From: Epinephelus fuscoguttatus
Taxonomy: Eukaryota; Chordata; Actinopteri; Perciformes; Serranidae
Direction: 5' to 3'
Assembly: GCF_011397635.1 (NCBI RefSeq)
Contig: NC_064772.1
Location: forward strand, 8,447,035 to 8,511,034
DNA length: 64,000 bases
The notes under the pieces were generated by a model, which had not been told where the DNA came from, made no database searches, and saw only the letters and a list, made by a program, of their open reading frames with translations. Made by a program: the position numbers and the translations under genes. Shown here in pieces: positions 1 through 14,347 of the stretch; within the stretch, counting starts at the first letter, position 1, and every line of letters begins with the position of its first letter.

Positions 1-210
1 TGTGAAAAGAGACAAAGATCCTCCACCAAACTTGAAACTCCAACATTTGGACAGCTGCTCTGGACCAGATTAGTGCCTTGCTAAAGAGCATTTTAACTGT
101 GTGGCAAGAGGGACCAGGATCCTTGCAGCCAGTGTGGTGAGTCCAACCACTGCCCTTTCATTTGTAAACTGCCTCCCTGACCCTTGTGACAACAGATGGA
201 TGTTTCTTAC

Positions 211-3200
211 CTTGAGCAGTCGGGCATGGTAGGCATTATCGTCCTCGTTCTCCACTTTCTGCTTGTCCACCAGGTATCTCTCACAGGCCCGAAGCAGCTC
301 ATTGGCCTCGTAGAGTGGAGCAGGGTCCAGTGAGTGAGCGTTTATCAGACTCACCAGGTACTCCTTGTAGTGCTTCCTGCAGGAACAGAACTTTTGTTAA
401 AGATTTGTCTTTGACATGTGTTACGGGTTATCAGTGAGTGTTGAGAGATGTGAACACACTGTTGTGAAGCATAGGATATAGGGTTGGGTACTGTTCATAA
501 CTGAACCGATACAATACCGGTACCGGTATCTGGAATTTGGTACCAGTACATTATTTCGGTACTTTTTAAAGTCTAAACTTCTCAGTTTCAACATTTTATT
601 GATAACATTTAGGAACAGTGCTGCACGTTAACTTTTGTCTGCACATTTTTTTGTCGCCATTGTTGCTGAGTTTGAGGTCCGAGTCATGCGCTCTCGCTCC
701 GCCTCCACCTCACGTACCGAAATTTGGCACTGATTCATTTTAAGTGAATCAGTACTCGGTAGTACCGACGTGAATCAGTACCGAGTTTCGGTACCCAACC
801 CTAATAGGATATCAGAGAAGAGTTCTGCAACATGTTTAATTTTCAGAGACTTAATTCAACACTGTCTGTCTCCTTAACAAACTCAACCTATAACCCTAAA
901 CGAAGTCTTACTTCTTAACACTTCCTTAATAAGTGAATAGTGACAAAGATGACATAACAAGGAAAGAATGCAGTTGCAGTTTAGCAATAGGAAGAGTGTA
1001 TGATACCCAAGAGAAGAGTGTGTTTCTTCCTTTTTAACCACACCTTTTAATAAACTCCTCTACAGTGCAGTGACTGTAAAAATAGCTATAGCAGTGGTAA
1101 CATGTTACTCAGTACTGTACTCGAGTTTTGAATTACTTGACTTTTTTCTTGACGATTGTTTGGCAGACTATACTATGACTATTTTTATTACAAAATATAC
1201 TATTTTTTTAATGACTGTTTTATGACAGTTTTTGGGACACACTATACTCTCAGATGAAAAAACATCTAAACCCCATCAAATTAGTGCTTGTAGCCTTGTA
1301 ACTCTTATCTGGCTGCACACAGACTTGTTGGTTTCATATTTTTTTTTCTTTTTATTATTACATGATGGTGTTGAAATAAAGAGACGTATAAAATGAACAT
1401 GTCTTTGTATGGTCCTCCTCCTTAAACCACAATCAAAGTTATAGTAGAATTCTTCATTAACAATGTCCTTAAAAAATCATAGTATTGCAAGCCATGACAG
1501 ACTTCATGAAAGCTCATAGTATGTAATAAAAATGTCATCAGTATACCTTAAGTAAATTAAGAAAAGTCATATTATAGTATATCATAGAAAATCATGAATT
1601 TCATTAAAAAGCCACAAGGCTACAAAAAAAAAAGACAAAAAAAAAAATCATTATATAGTATGCCATAAGAAGATTTGTGGAAAAAAAGGTGACAGTATGT
1701 CATAATAAGTATGCTATAAAGTGAGTTTAGTATGCCAGAATAATTTCATAAAAAGTCATAGAACAGTAGGTCACAAAAAATGTAAAAAAACAAAAAAAGG
1801 TGATAGTACAGTAAGCCATAAAAACATTGTATAAAACGTCACAGAATAATGTGCCCTGAAAATGTCACAAAAAGTCATGGAGTAGTACTTCACAAAAAAT
1901 CTTATTGTATAGTATTTCCATAAAAAGGTATACTGTACTACACAATCTAATAAACAACAAAACTTGTGTTTGTGCCCTTGTCTTCCATCTTCTGGTGATC
2001 CCTCCCCTTTCTGACTTGGGTTTCAGCCACCAATCACAGGCCAGCTGGATCCATCACCGCAGCACAATGCCACTTAGTGAAAATGCCAGGCAGCTGTGAT
2101 TTAATCAGAGCAGTCCACCCCCTGTGTCTCTCTGTATAACGTTAAGTTCTGTGATAGATAACCCTATGGTTAATTACAAATTTCGGTGTGCGTAAGTAAC
2201 GTTAACTTATTTTGGCCCTTATGAGTGATATTGGGATCTGGGCTGTAGGTTTGTTTATTTTTCTCATGCATGAATTGCTCCCTACCCCACGCATAGATTA
2301 CTGACTGACTTGTAACACTAGGATTTCTGTAAGATAAGCATTGCAAGACGGGTTTTTATTGTAATTTGTTTCAGCTGCAGTGAGTTAGTGGGAATTCTGA
2401 AGGAGTAGGAAATCTGTATGTGTTAAACTGTTAAGCCGAAAGCTTGTAATTGTGAATTTTCCTCATTCACCCAATCAATAAACAATGAACAGCAGTGCTT
2501 GTCTGACTACATGGCATTTATGTAGCACCCTTTATTCCTAGACACATAGTGTTTGTAACAATGCCATAAAAAAATCATAAAAAGTCAGAGTGTAGTACAT
2601 TCTTCCATAAATAAATAAATAAATAAATAAACTAGAGCACTCGGAGAGCACAGACCTCTGCCAAGCAGCTCGGATTTCCCACCATTTTATTATTTTATCT
2701 ATTTTGCTTCAACTGATCACCACCAAAATGTTACCATCTGTTCCTTGTCCCATTATCAACCTTTCCTGAAAATCATCAAAATCTGTTCAGAACTTTTTGA
2801 GTTATTTTGCAGACAAACAGACCAACGCTGGGGAAAACATAACCTCCTTGGCGGAGGTAATAAAGTCATATTATACTATGACACAAAGACCATTAAGAAT
2901 GTCGTCGTATAGCATGACATGAAATCTTTATAAAAAGTCATCTTTCGTGATTTTTTTGAGGGAGTAGTTCACTATGACATCTTTGTGACATACTATGACT
3001 GTTAATGATTTTTTAATGGCATACATTTATAATGCTTTTTTTGGTGATACATATGCTATTACTATGACTTTTTATGAAATATTTTATGATTTTTTCTGAC
3101 ATACTATACTATGACTTTTTATAAGATTTTTCACAACATACTATACTAGGTCATTTTTAATGGCATACTATAGTATGAGTGTTAATGATGTTTTTATGGC

Positions 3201-6200
3201 ATACAATACTACGATTTGTATTAAAATTTTTACGACACTATACTATGACATTTTGTACTATTCTTTTATAGCATACTATACTATGACAATTTGTGACATA
3301 CTATACTGTAACTGATTATAAAATGTTCTTTGGGCATACTAATTTGTAGTATGAATTTTTGTTAAAAAATTATGGCATTTTTTTTTAACATTTTTGTGAC
3401 ATACTATACCATAGCTTTTTATGATTTTTTTTTGTTACTGCATACTATACTATGACTTAAAGGATTTTTTTTTTAAATGGCTTACTATAATGAGTTTATA
3501 AAAATTTTCAAGGCAGACTACACATTTGTTGTGGCATACTATATTATGATGTTTTATGACATTTTTTAGGGCATAGTGTACTGTGACTTTTTATGAGATT
3601 TTCATGGCATACTATACTATGAAATTTGTCAGTCAGACACTCACTCGCAGAGTCCAGCTTGTCCCGGCTGTGTTTGGAGGCCACATGGTGAATCAATTTG
3701 CTGACCTCCTTCATCTTTCTGCTCCATCACACAACAACCATCTGTGTCACAGAGGAAAAAAAAAACAGTCAGTGACGCATCTGATTAATTCTTTTTTAAA
3801 TTATTAATAAACAACTAAAAACAAGAAAACAAGATGAGTTTTTCAGACAAGGTAAAATTAACTCTTAAAAAAAAAGATATATTCATGGCCTCGATGATTG
3901 AAATTAACATAATATTTTTGTGTTCCAGTATCCCAGGAAATTGTCTCAAGATCCACTCAAAACCTAAACTTAAATTTAGGTTTGAACTTTCCAAGATAAT
4001 TTCCAACTTCATAAATCAAGTTCACTAAATCTCAAGAAACTTTTGTTTGTATTCCAGGTTTTACCCGGAATTCCAGAATTTGTTTGAACACTGAGATAGT
4101 AAAAAGGTGACGTATTTAAATGTTTCTTTACTTCCTGAATGTGATGAAAGACAGAGTTAGATGAGGAGGAATGAACAAGCAGTTTTACCAGTTTGAACTC
4201 CATTAGAAGGATCTGTGTTGAACTCCACACCACTCCTCTGCAGAGAAAAAAGGAAAAAAATCAAGAAAGGTCAAATGGCATTCCTACAATATAAATTGGC
4301 AAATATTTCCAGATGTGCATTTATTCTAACCTGTAAAATTAAATCTAAGTTTTCACTAACTGGTATGCCATCATGTAACCTCTAAAATATTGTTCTCCAG
4401 GAAGTATAAGTAGAAACACTAATGTACAAATAAAAAAAACAGTACTTGTAAACAGCCAACAGACTTAACATAATTACACCCTACAAATGACGACATTATG
4501 TAACATTTAGAGACATCGGCTTACTCCAGAGTAGAGGTATGGAGCAAGTCTTTAGTCATGCCAAATAAAGGAACTACAGCTGATATTAAAATCTGCGACA
4601 AAACACAAGACAAAATAAACATAATCTCTACCTGCAGCAGGGCCTGTAGTCTGGGGGGCTCCCAGTCTCTAAGGTAGAATAGACAGTCCCGCGGGTGATG
4701 AGCATGTAGACCTGTGTAACTGCACTGGGGTGTCTTACATACCGTCTGCAAGACAGAGCAAAACAAATGCAGTAGAATCACAGGAGGAGGATCTGATGAG
4801 GTCAAAAACCTTCCCAGACAAAAGTATAAAATAATCTGCCAGAAACAACATCTGAAAGACGTGATTTTTGAAACATTTTGTAAAACAGTCAAGACCTACT
4901 AAACATGCTTCTATCTGCAGACATGATGGTGGTGGCAGTGCTTTGTTAGACTGAAGTAAATCCTCTTTATTAAAGTAATGTTAACTCTGTAATCCAATCA
5001 ATTTTTAAGACCTGTCAACATCATTTATAAGACATTTTAAGGCCTTAAATATAAAGACTGGACTTTTAACCTTTTAAGGATCTGAAGAAACCCATGCTGT
5101 ATGCAAATCTGAGATCAAGTTCTGTCAAAAATGCACAACAAAGAGTTACTGAAAACAAAATGAATGCTTTTTCTACTGCTTACAGTTGGTGATTTTTGTA
5201 TACAGGATTCTAATACCTTCTTAAACATCAAAGTCAAGGACTCTTTTACGGACTTTCCAGGCTCATTTCCCTCAGGACCCAACGTGGCATAATTTGAGAT
5301 CAAGGTTTATTAGTTACAATACTGAGAATTTTTCAAATAAGAACTCGAAGGCTTTTCAGAGGCTCAGACAACGATGAAAAGTGTGATCACTTCTAAAGTG
5401 TGGTGTGTTACAGGGATGGCAAACAACGTGGTCTCTTACCTTCTGTAAAAAAAATTATGTTAACTGAGCGATAGAGACAGAGAATTTAAATTCTTGCACA
5501 GAATGTATAAATTCAAGCACTTTCACTGACCCATATCTATTAATATCTATTTTCCAAAACTTTCAAGGCCTTGATTTCAAACTCCCATGGGAACCCTGGG
5601 TATACCACATAAAGCAAGTGTTACTTTTTTCTTGATGGTGTATCCTAATCTCACCTTGTGGTAGGGGTTGTTGCAGCCACTGCAGAACTGGTACCTGCAC
5701 TGGGAGCAGCTGAAGTGCATGCAGCCACCTTTGGTCAGAGCGTACTGGAACCTGCAGTGAGGACAAGCTGCAGCACATACAACATACTGATTAATCTATT
5801 TATTCCAGACAACATTTAAACAGTGGTAATTAAGTAAAGGTACAAAGTTAATGTACCTTGACTTTACATTGGTTCTACTTTGCAAATTCAGATTCACATA
5901 AAATATTATTGACAAATATTATTATCATTTTCTTTACAAAATTACAAAGTAACAAAAAGGGAAGTGATTAAAAAACAAACATCACAACTGAATCTAAAGA
6001 AAGTGATTCTGTGGCCAGACTTAAAATTAGAACTGGAATGTATTAGTTCATTAACCGATAAGATGATTGACTGAAAATGTATCGGCCACTATTTTAATAA
6101 TGATTTTAGTAACTGTTTAAGAGCATTTGCTGGTTCCCTTGAAATGTAGCAAAGCAGAAGTTTTAAAGTGGCATAAAATGGAAATATATTATGTACAGGT

Positions 6201-9200
6201 GCCTAAAATTGTGCCCAAGTACAGTACTCGAGTACAGTTACCTCCCTCCACTGCCTAATGCAGCTTCATTTAGTTACAGCTACAGAATAATAAAAGAAAG
6301 TGATTCAGAAACAAACATCAGAAAGAGGGATGCTCTTTGTCTTCAGAAAAAGAAATTCTGGAACAAGTGGGTCAAAGGTACTGAATAAATGAAAACCTGA
6401 ACAAATCTCAGGAGAGCACTGGAAATGAATCTGCTATTGTTCTGATGTATGTTTTGTAACATAAACTGCTATCCAAAAATTAAGAATTGGAAAAAAAAGG
6501 AAAGGTTCATGTCCTCACTTATGCCGTTGTCTCTCAGGAAGCCAGCCAGGCCCTGCCTCTGGTACTCCGGATCGTTCTCCCTCTTCCACTGCTGGAACTG
6601 CTCACAGGACAGATCCTGGTGCTGAGACTCCCACTGAGATCACAGAGAGGGAGTTCATGAGCTAAAACCTCCTGCACAGTTTGTTCACTGAAGAGCTGCC
6701 AAAGATTCAAGGCTGAATTCCTTAAACTGTATGAGACTTTTCATTATCTGTCATCCAATGTCAGATACCGCCTCTAAATGCAATGAAAAATGGAAACATG
6801 AAGTGCTTATACTCACAGGTTTCTTGCACTGAGCGCAAAAACTCTTACGGCAAGATGGGCAGGTGACCTTCAGCTGGTCTCCATCATTGATAAACCCGGA
6901 CGTGCACTGAGGAGGAGAGAAATGCTATTTATGCTTCGTCATCTTCAGACCAGACTAAATCTAAGTATGTTATTTCTACTGTGTATATTAACTGTCCTAT
7001 TGTTTATGTTTGTTATTTTATTTATCTTTTGCTACTCTGCTGTATTTTTCCTCCCTCATGTTAAGGGGGTTTGATGTTCACACTGTTGATCCAAAACTAT
7101 TAGAACTAAGGGTCAAAGTCCACAAGTGCAAACTTCATGGTCAATTCACTGCTTGTTTTCATGAGGCATAAAGTTCAAACATTTTTCCTTCATATCTCTG
7201 GTGGAGTTTATTGCAAACAATTCATATTTGGATTTAAGTAAGAGTATAATTAGTTGCATTATATGTTGTTGTTTTTTTTTTTGTTTGTTTGTTTGTTTGT
7301 TTTTTTTAACCACAGCCACGCCTTAGTTTGAGAAAGAAAAGGGTTGTTACAATTGTACCAGTTCTCACATGAAACCACTGAGGCTCCATAACAAATATTT
7401 TCTGCATAAAGACTGAGCAGCTTCATGTGTAGACTACCCCCGAGGATCACTGGTACCTCTTTATGTGGATTGTGATACAGAGTTATTGTATGAGGTAGCA
7501 AATATACAAAGCACGGTATGCAAACTACAGGTGAAGGAGGAAATCAGATTGTGAGAGCTGATAAAGGGAATAGGGAAGAACAAGTCAGCCTGTTATTGAT
7601 GAACTCACGTGACAGCACCACAGGAACTTTGGATCTTTCATCAGAGCGTGCTCAGTCAGCTTTTTATGGAACAGCTCATACACATCGAGTTCCAGACAGT
7701 CCCGCAGCTGGAAAAACAAAACAGGAAATACTTTACTGGTCAAAGTGAAAATAGAAAAATGTGGCACCTTATTACATCTCTTCATTTTTTGCAGTTTATT
7801 TCATGTGTTCTTTATAGTTCTATAGTTTTGGTTTGTGTTTCTCTCCGTGTTCTCTGTGTATGCTGACATTAGTATGAAGCTCTACAAAATACTCATCCAT
7901 ATCACCTTCCTTTAAGAGATTTACATAGTTAAAAAACATAAGGGATACTTTGAGACATACAATAATCTTAAAATAAATATATGTTTAACATCATGTCCAT
8001 AGCAAGTAAAAATGCAGCTTTTTTTCAAAGTAAACTACCGAAGTTAGATAAAATCCATTTAGCTCCTTAGCTCTTATTGCTCAACCAAAGTCCTGTTAGT
8101 CCGTCTGTGAATAATAAGTAAGAAAATACTTTGCACGTAATGGTACACAGCATCTTTTCAATCCCATTTCTTCACGTACTTTTTCTACATAATGTGCGTA
8201 ATCTTATATCTCATTTAAGTTTTCTTTTACCTTAACTTTAAAGTGAGACTGTGTAACTTTTGAAAGAAGAAATAACACAAAATTAACCTTACAAATGAAA
8301 AGTTTAAATTCACAAGCTGAAGATGAACCTTTATAGATGATGTTATACAAGTAACATTATGACTGTCACTATTATTATTGTTTTTTTTATTAATTCATGA
8401 ATTATCATAATATTGTTTTCCCATATCTATTTATTTCTGTTATTTTATTTATTGATTGATTTATTTATTTATTTATTGAGTGCATTCTTCTTATCATTTG
8501 CCATTATGTTTGTTTATATGGAAAAGAGGCATGACAATACCCTATGTTTTGTTAGCTTTAAAAATTATACTTCACAATGAAAACATTCAAAACAATAGAC
8601 TCTGGGGGAGGCTGATATTTGTGAATAATAGTAAGCTTTCAATAGGTATTTATATAACTGATATTACTTAATCATTATACTGAATCAGTGTTTTACTATT
8701 GCTACTGTGGACTGTGATTTTAAAGGCCCAGTGTGTAGGATTTAGGAGGATATTTGGGCAGAAATGGAATACAATACATATGTTTTCTTTAGGCATAATC
8801 ACATGAAAATAAGAATTATTGTGTTTTTGTTACCTTAGAATGAGCTGTTTATAGCTACATATGGCGTGAGTCCTCATCTACAGAGATCGCCATTTTGCAA
8901 CAGCATGTTTTTACAGCAGCCCAGAATGGACAAATGGCTCTAGATAAGGACATTTGTGTTTTCGCATTGGCCACCCCCTCTGCGACTAGTGTCACAGATT
9001 TTTTAAAATGTGAAACTGGTTTATGCAGCATTTTTTATTTACTTTTCATTACCTGGCCTGTTTGTTTTGAAGAGGAAGAGACTCCTGCAGATAATTCAGC
9101 TCCCAGTAAAAACCTCCTGAACAATTAACACTAAAGAAATTCTAACCGGGAGAAGTTAGTTTCAATGTGCAATCCTCACTGCTAGATACCACTTAATCTC

Positions 9201-12200
9201 CCTAAATCTTTCACACTGAACCTTTAATATTTACCATTATCATGACTTCATCACTGCTCAGCAAAGTTTACATTGTCTCACTTTAAATAAAAAGATGGAA
9301 ATGACGTAAAGAAATACCTGCTGTATATACTGTATATACTGTTTACAACAACCTTCTGAATAAAAAGGAAAATAAAATCATGTAGTTCATGACATTACAT
9401 GTGAAATAAATTAGAATCAATCCTCTTGCAAAGCTAAATCTAAATCTATACTTAAAGAGAAGCAGCCAATCAGAGTTCTATTTATAAACAATGACTACAT
9501 CATGTTTCTCTCTCGGTGTACCTGTATGTCCAGCGTGGAAAAGTAGCTGTCCAGCTGTTCGGGGTCATTGATGTCTGGCTCACCGCAGACAGGACACACC
9601 ATGTCTCTAATGTGTTTATCTCTCACAGCGATGGTGAAATGCTGCCCAAAGCAGTCGTGGCACACGGAGCACTGACAGGAAGTCAGAGACTGCATCTGGA
9701 ATATAAAGAGGAGAAGAGGAAGACGTTAACAGCTAACAGTGTAATTGGGTTACTTTACTTAAAGGCAGCAAGAAAGTTAAAAACGTGATGTAAAAATGTG
9801 ACACAGTAATGTGCTGTGTACGATGCCTAGTTTGTGATGATACATCTAAAAAGTTAACCCGCAGATTTGTCTGCAGTGTTAAACTGTGTGTGAAACCACC
9901 AGATATAAACTCTTCATCCACCTTGCTGCGGGGGAAGATGCTCAGACAGCAGGGGCACTCGTTAATGAGGAGACGCCTGATGAAATCCTTGTCGTGCGAC
10001 TCCTTCACAGCTTGCACAACGTCCTCCAGAGAGTAGGTGACATCTGGCTCTTGAAGTAATGAGAGGACGAGCTCGCAGCGCCCCCAGCTGGGCAGGTCGT
10101 ACAGTGCCAATAGACGCCTGCACATCCTCTGCAGAGAGCACACAAGGACAAGCAAGGAGTTAATATATAATAGCGAAGGCTGGAAAAATTAAATCTACAA
10201 CTTTTCACTACATAAAGTTGCAACATTTATGAGGTATGAACGCTTAAAGCCCTCAAGTGATTTGCAGTGCAGCCTAACCTGCTTATCTGGGTGTCTGGGA
10301 TCGATCGGTGGCTCGGGCTGGTCGCTCCAGATTCGCTGGTGGAAGGGCTCCAGGAGAGGGCGCTGCAGCAGAGACAAAGCCTCCTTCACCTCTCCTCCAC
10401 TAAGCCGCAGGGCCTCCTCACACTGAAATGCATCTCTGAAGCCCAGAGAGTGCAGCTCCTTCATCTGCACACAGACAACAAGCAGAATATTATAGCTAAA
10501 TGCATATATACCTTATACCCAGTAGTGTTAGAAGTACTCGAATCTTGGACTCAAGTAAAAATAACAAAACCACAGTGTAGAGTCACTCTGTTGCATGTGA
10601 AAGTTCTTCGTTCAAACGGCTACCCAGAGTCTCAAAATTGGTTCATTTCTACTGTCAGAAGGGAAGAATAACACAAAACCTTCTGTCTATGTATGATTTA
10701 GCTCTATTAAGAGAGAACGTGTCTCGTCTATTTACAGGGGACACATGACTCCCAGAAAAGTTCAAAAGTTTGAAGTGTCCACCTACTACTCATTAACAAG
10801 GGTGAAGAGGACTTCACGACACTCCTACATTTCACTTCCAGCACACCACAGACTGGCTTTGTTCTGAGTTATCTTTCAAGGTCAGAAAACTGGGAGACAC
10901 TCGAGATACGTCCTGTTTTCTCATGTTTTTCTTTTACCTGTAAAAAGCTACTTATCAGCCTCAGTGCAGTCGCTTGTTGAGACTCTGCTCCCCCTTGTGT
11001 ACTGTCCAAGCATGAATAAAGACTTCTCAGGAGTTCTCTCCTGTAGTTTCTTGACAATAAGTTATCAAGAACATATGCAAAGATACTTTAGGGCATTTAT
11101 TTATGTGCTCATTAAAAATTGAGTCGTAAAGTCGTAAAGAAACTAGAGGATTTTAGTGGATGCACTCCAATCTGGGAACCCATCAGCTACTGACCCGACG
11201 ATGTCAAAGCCTCTGTGGGAAAAGGCAGATATTTCGTGAAGCCAGTGGATATCCAGGCCAAAATTTTCTCTTTCCTGCACTGGTGATTTCAGCTTCTCTC
11301 TATATCTGCGTATGAATGCAGATAAATTTAAAAAACCCAAATATAAAGCTAAACTGTCGCCAGACAATAGCCTATGAGTGCCAAGATTGCATTTCAACCA
11401 ATACATTCCACCTCTCCACACGGACTGCCGCTTAAACGTGATTTAACAAATTAGGTAAATTTAATTTTTAACTGAGGAACTGACAAAACTGCTGTGCTGA
11501 GTGCCACTGAGTGTCAAGTTTTTCCTGAATTTGTTTTTGGAGGACAAAGTTGTAAAAAAGCTTTTGACTAATTGTGAAACAAGACGAGTAATCTGAAGAC
11601 ATGACTTTAAGCTATGAGAAATATTGATGCAAATTGACATTGACATTTTATGGGTACAACAATTAATCAGTCATACAATAAAACAGCCAGCAAACTTTAT
11701 TGCGCACTCTTTGATCAGTTCCAGATTCTAATAAAATAAATTGCCAGTTTTTAGACTATTTAATTTAGGTAGGTCCATTTGTGTCTACTTAACTTGTGAA
11801 CTTGGCTTTTTTGTTAAATGAAGACATGTAAATAAATGTAAAGGTATTTTCAGTTTTGGTACCAAAACATATATCTGTCTCAAACTAATTTAAGACAAAA
11901 GGTGAAAGACGTTGTGCAATATGCAGAAACTACAGTTAAAACCTCCACCAGCTCTCGCAGAAATATATGTCTTTGAATGTCATTTTAATTGTCCTACCTT
12001 GACCTGTCTGTCTCTGAGCAGCTGTCTCACGGCTCTGTCTGTGTCTCCTCCTGCTGACAACCAGGCCAGCTTGGCCTCAGCTCTGGACAGCTTCACATCT
12101 TCACCTGTGACACTGGGACCACTCAGCTCAGCCTCCTCTCCGTCTCTCTCCACCACTGGTTGTATCCCAGAATCCCCTGCTTTGTAATTGAGCTGGACGG

Positions 12201-14302
12201 AAGCCGCCATGGCGCAGATTTCATCCAGCAGGTGAGGCAGCTCCGACGTCAGCCAATCACAAGGGTTCGTGTTGCTGCCACCGCACACACAGATGGCTGC
12301 GTACACCTCCTCAGCGCTGACCCCACGCTTTTCTGCTTCCTGTAAAGAAGAAACAGGATGAATCTTTGTTTACTTTATAATTGTGTCTGTAAAACATTTC
12401 AATACTGTGGCGAATGTTGCTCCCTATAGCAAAAATACATAACATTCCCTAGTTTAAGCTTTCCAGTTGTAGGATTTGTTACATTGTTTGTCTCATGTGA
12501 AGGTGCTGGGGTATTGGTTTGTGAGAAGTATCCGTGTTGACTTACTCTGATCTGGTGGATGAGAGAGAGGCCGTCTTCCCTCATCATCTTCTGTCTTTTC
12601 AGCTCCAAGTTGACTCTGGGCTTCGGCTGGGGCCTCACACCCAGCTGGGGTTGATCTTTAATGCTGCTGGACGGAGTCTGCTGGAGAGACTGGGGCAGCG
12701 AAACTCCAGCAGAGTCTTTACATGACAGGTTGCACATCTCACACACCACAGTGGGATTGGTGTTTACGTAGGTGCAGAACTGGCACATCCACTGTGGAAG
12801 AGAGAGAAAAGAAGGAAGAAAAAAGACAAAGTTATAAATGTTAAGTAGTTGAAAGTAAGAAAAACTTTTTTTTTTTCAAAAAAAAAAAAAAAAGTTGCCT
12901 TCTTGTGTAATTCATTAAAAATCAATTCCATCAGAGATTCATCATGAGTAGCAGTGAGACAAACCTTTGTTCCAGAGTCAGACAAAGATCCTGGGCTGGA
13001 CAACACTGGTGCGACAGGTGGGCGTGTGGCCAGACGAGGGCGCTCACACACCTCACAGAGGATGCTGCTGCCTTGATTCACCACTGTACAGCTCTTACAC
13101 TGCCACTCTGAGGGACCAAGCACAAATACAACTCATTCAAACTGCTACACCTCTGAATGCATGTTTCCTTATGTCAATACCATTTTTGTCATCATATTTT
13201 CATTTTCCTGGGGTAATTTTTTTTGACAGCAGAGCTTTATTGCTATGATTTTGGCCCAGTCCAGTAGAAATAGGGCATTTTTGAAAACAGAGACTTTCCC
13301 TCTTTTGTGCTGTGGTTGTATGCCTACATGCACCAGTCAAGTTTCTCTTTGAGTTTACATCCATGTCTGTGAAAACATGGATGCGCCAGACCCACTGTCC
13401 CCACGACAACACAGAAGATCTATACCAGCAGCACAGTTTGAAGTTGGGCACCCAAGATGAGTGTCACCAATTCAGTTTCTGACCAAATGTCTCCCGTTCT
13501 GTTCCTGAAATATGACACTGAATACTGGCCAGAAAAGTGTTTTATGCAGAACATTATGATGTCACGGTGAAGCTGTCCCTTGACCTCTGGATAAAAAATT
13601 ACTTCATTATTTTATCCTATTAGACATTTGTGTGAAGCTGTCATATTAGTGTATGAATTCTTGAGTTATTTTGTGATGTCACACTGACCTTAATGTTTGA
13701 CCACAAGATTCGAATCAGTTCATTCTTCAGTCCAAGTGGATATTTGTGACAAATTAAAAGAAATTCACTGACAGTGCTCTTAAAATATCTTGTTCATGAG
13801 AATGAGACAGGTGCAGGGTCACACTGGCCTTGACCTTTGACCACTGAAATCCAAGCAGTTTAATCTTTTGTCCAAGTGAACATTTGTGCCTAATATGAAG
13901 AAATTCCCTGAAGCTTTTCTTGAGATATTGTGTTCACGAGAATGAGACGGATGCAAGGTCATAGCAACCTTGACCTTTGACCCTTGACCACCAAAATCTT
14001 ATCGCTTCATCCCAGAGTCCAACTAAATGTTTGTGCCAAATTTGAAAAAATTCCCTCAACGCTTTCTTTAGATAGTATGTTCACGAGAATGGACACACAA
14101 GGTCACAGTAACCTTGACCTTTGACCACCAACAACTAATGTCCAAGTGAACATTTGTGCCAAATTTGAAGAAATTCCCTTGAGGTGTTCTTCAGATATCA
14201 TGTTCACAAGGATGGGGCGGATGGATAGATGGATGGACGGACGGACAGTGTGACATGCATCAAAGGTTCCACAGTTGGAATGTGCTCTAAGTCTATCATT
14301 AT

Positions 14303-14347
<45 letters not shown>

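Noticed and set aside
1..204. Search for the last rnf31 exon at the left edge
   Set aside because: No acceptor followed by the expected PRRRK-like C-terminus was found; the exon must lie beyond the window.
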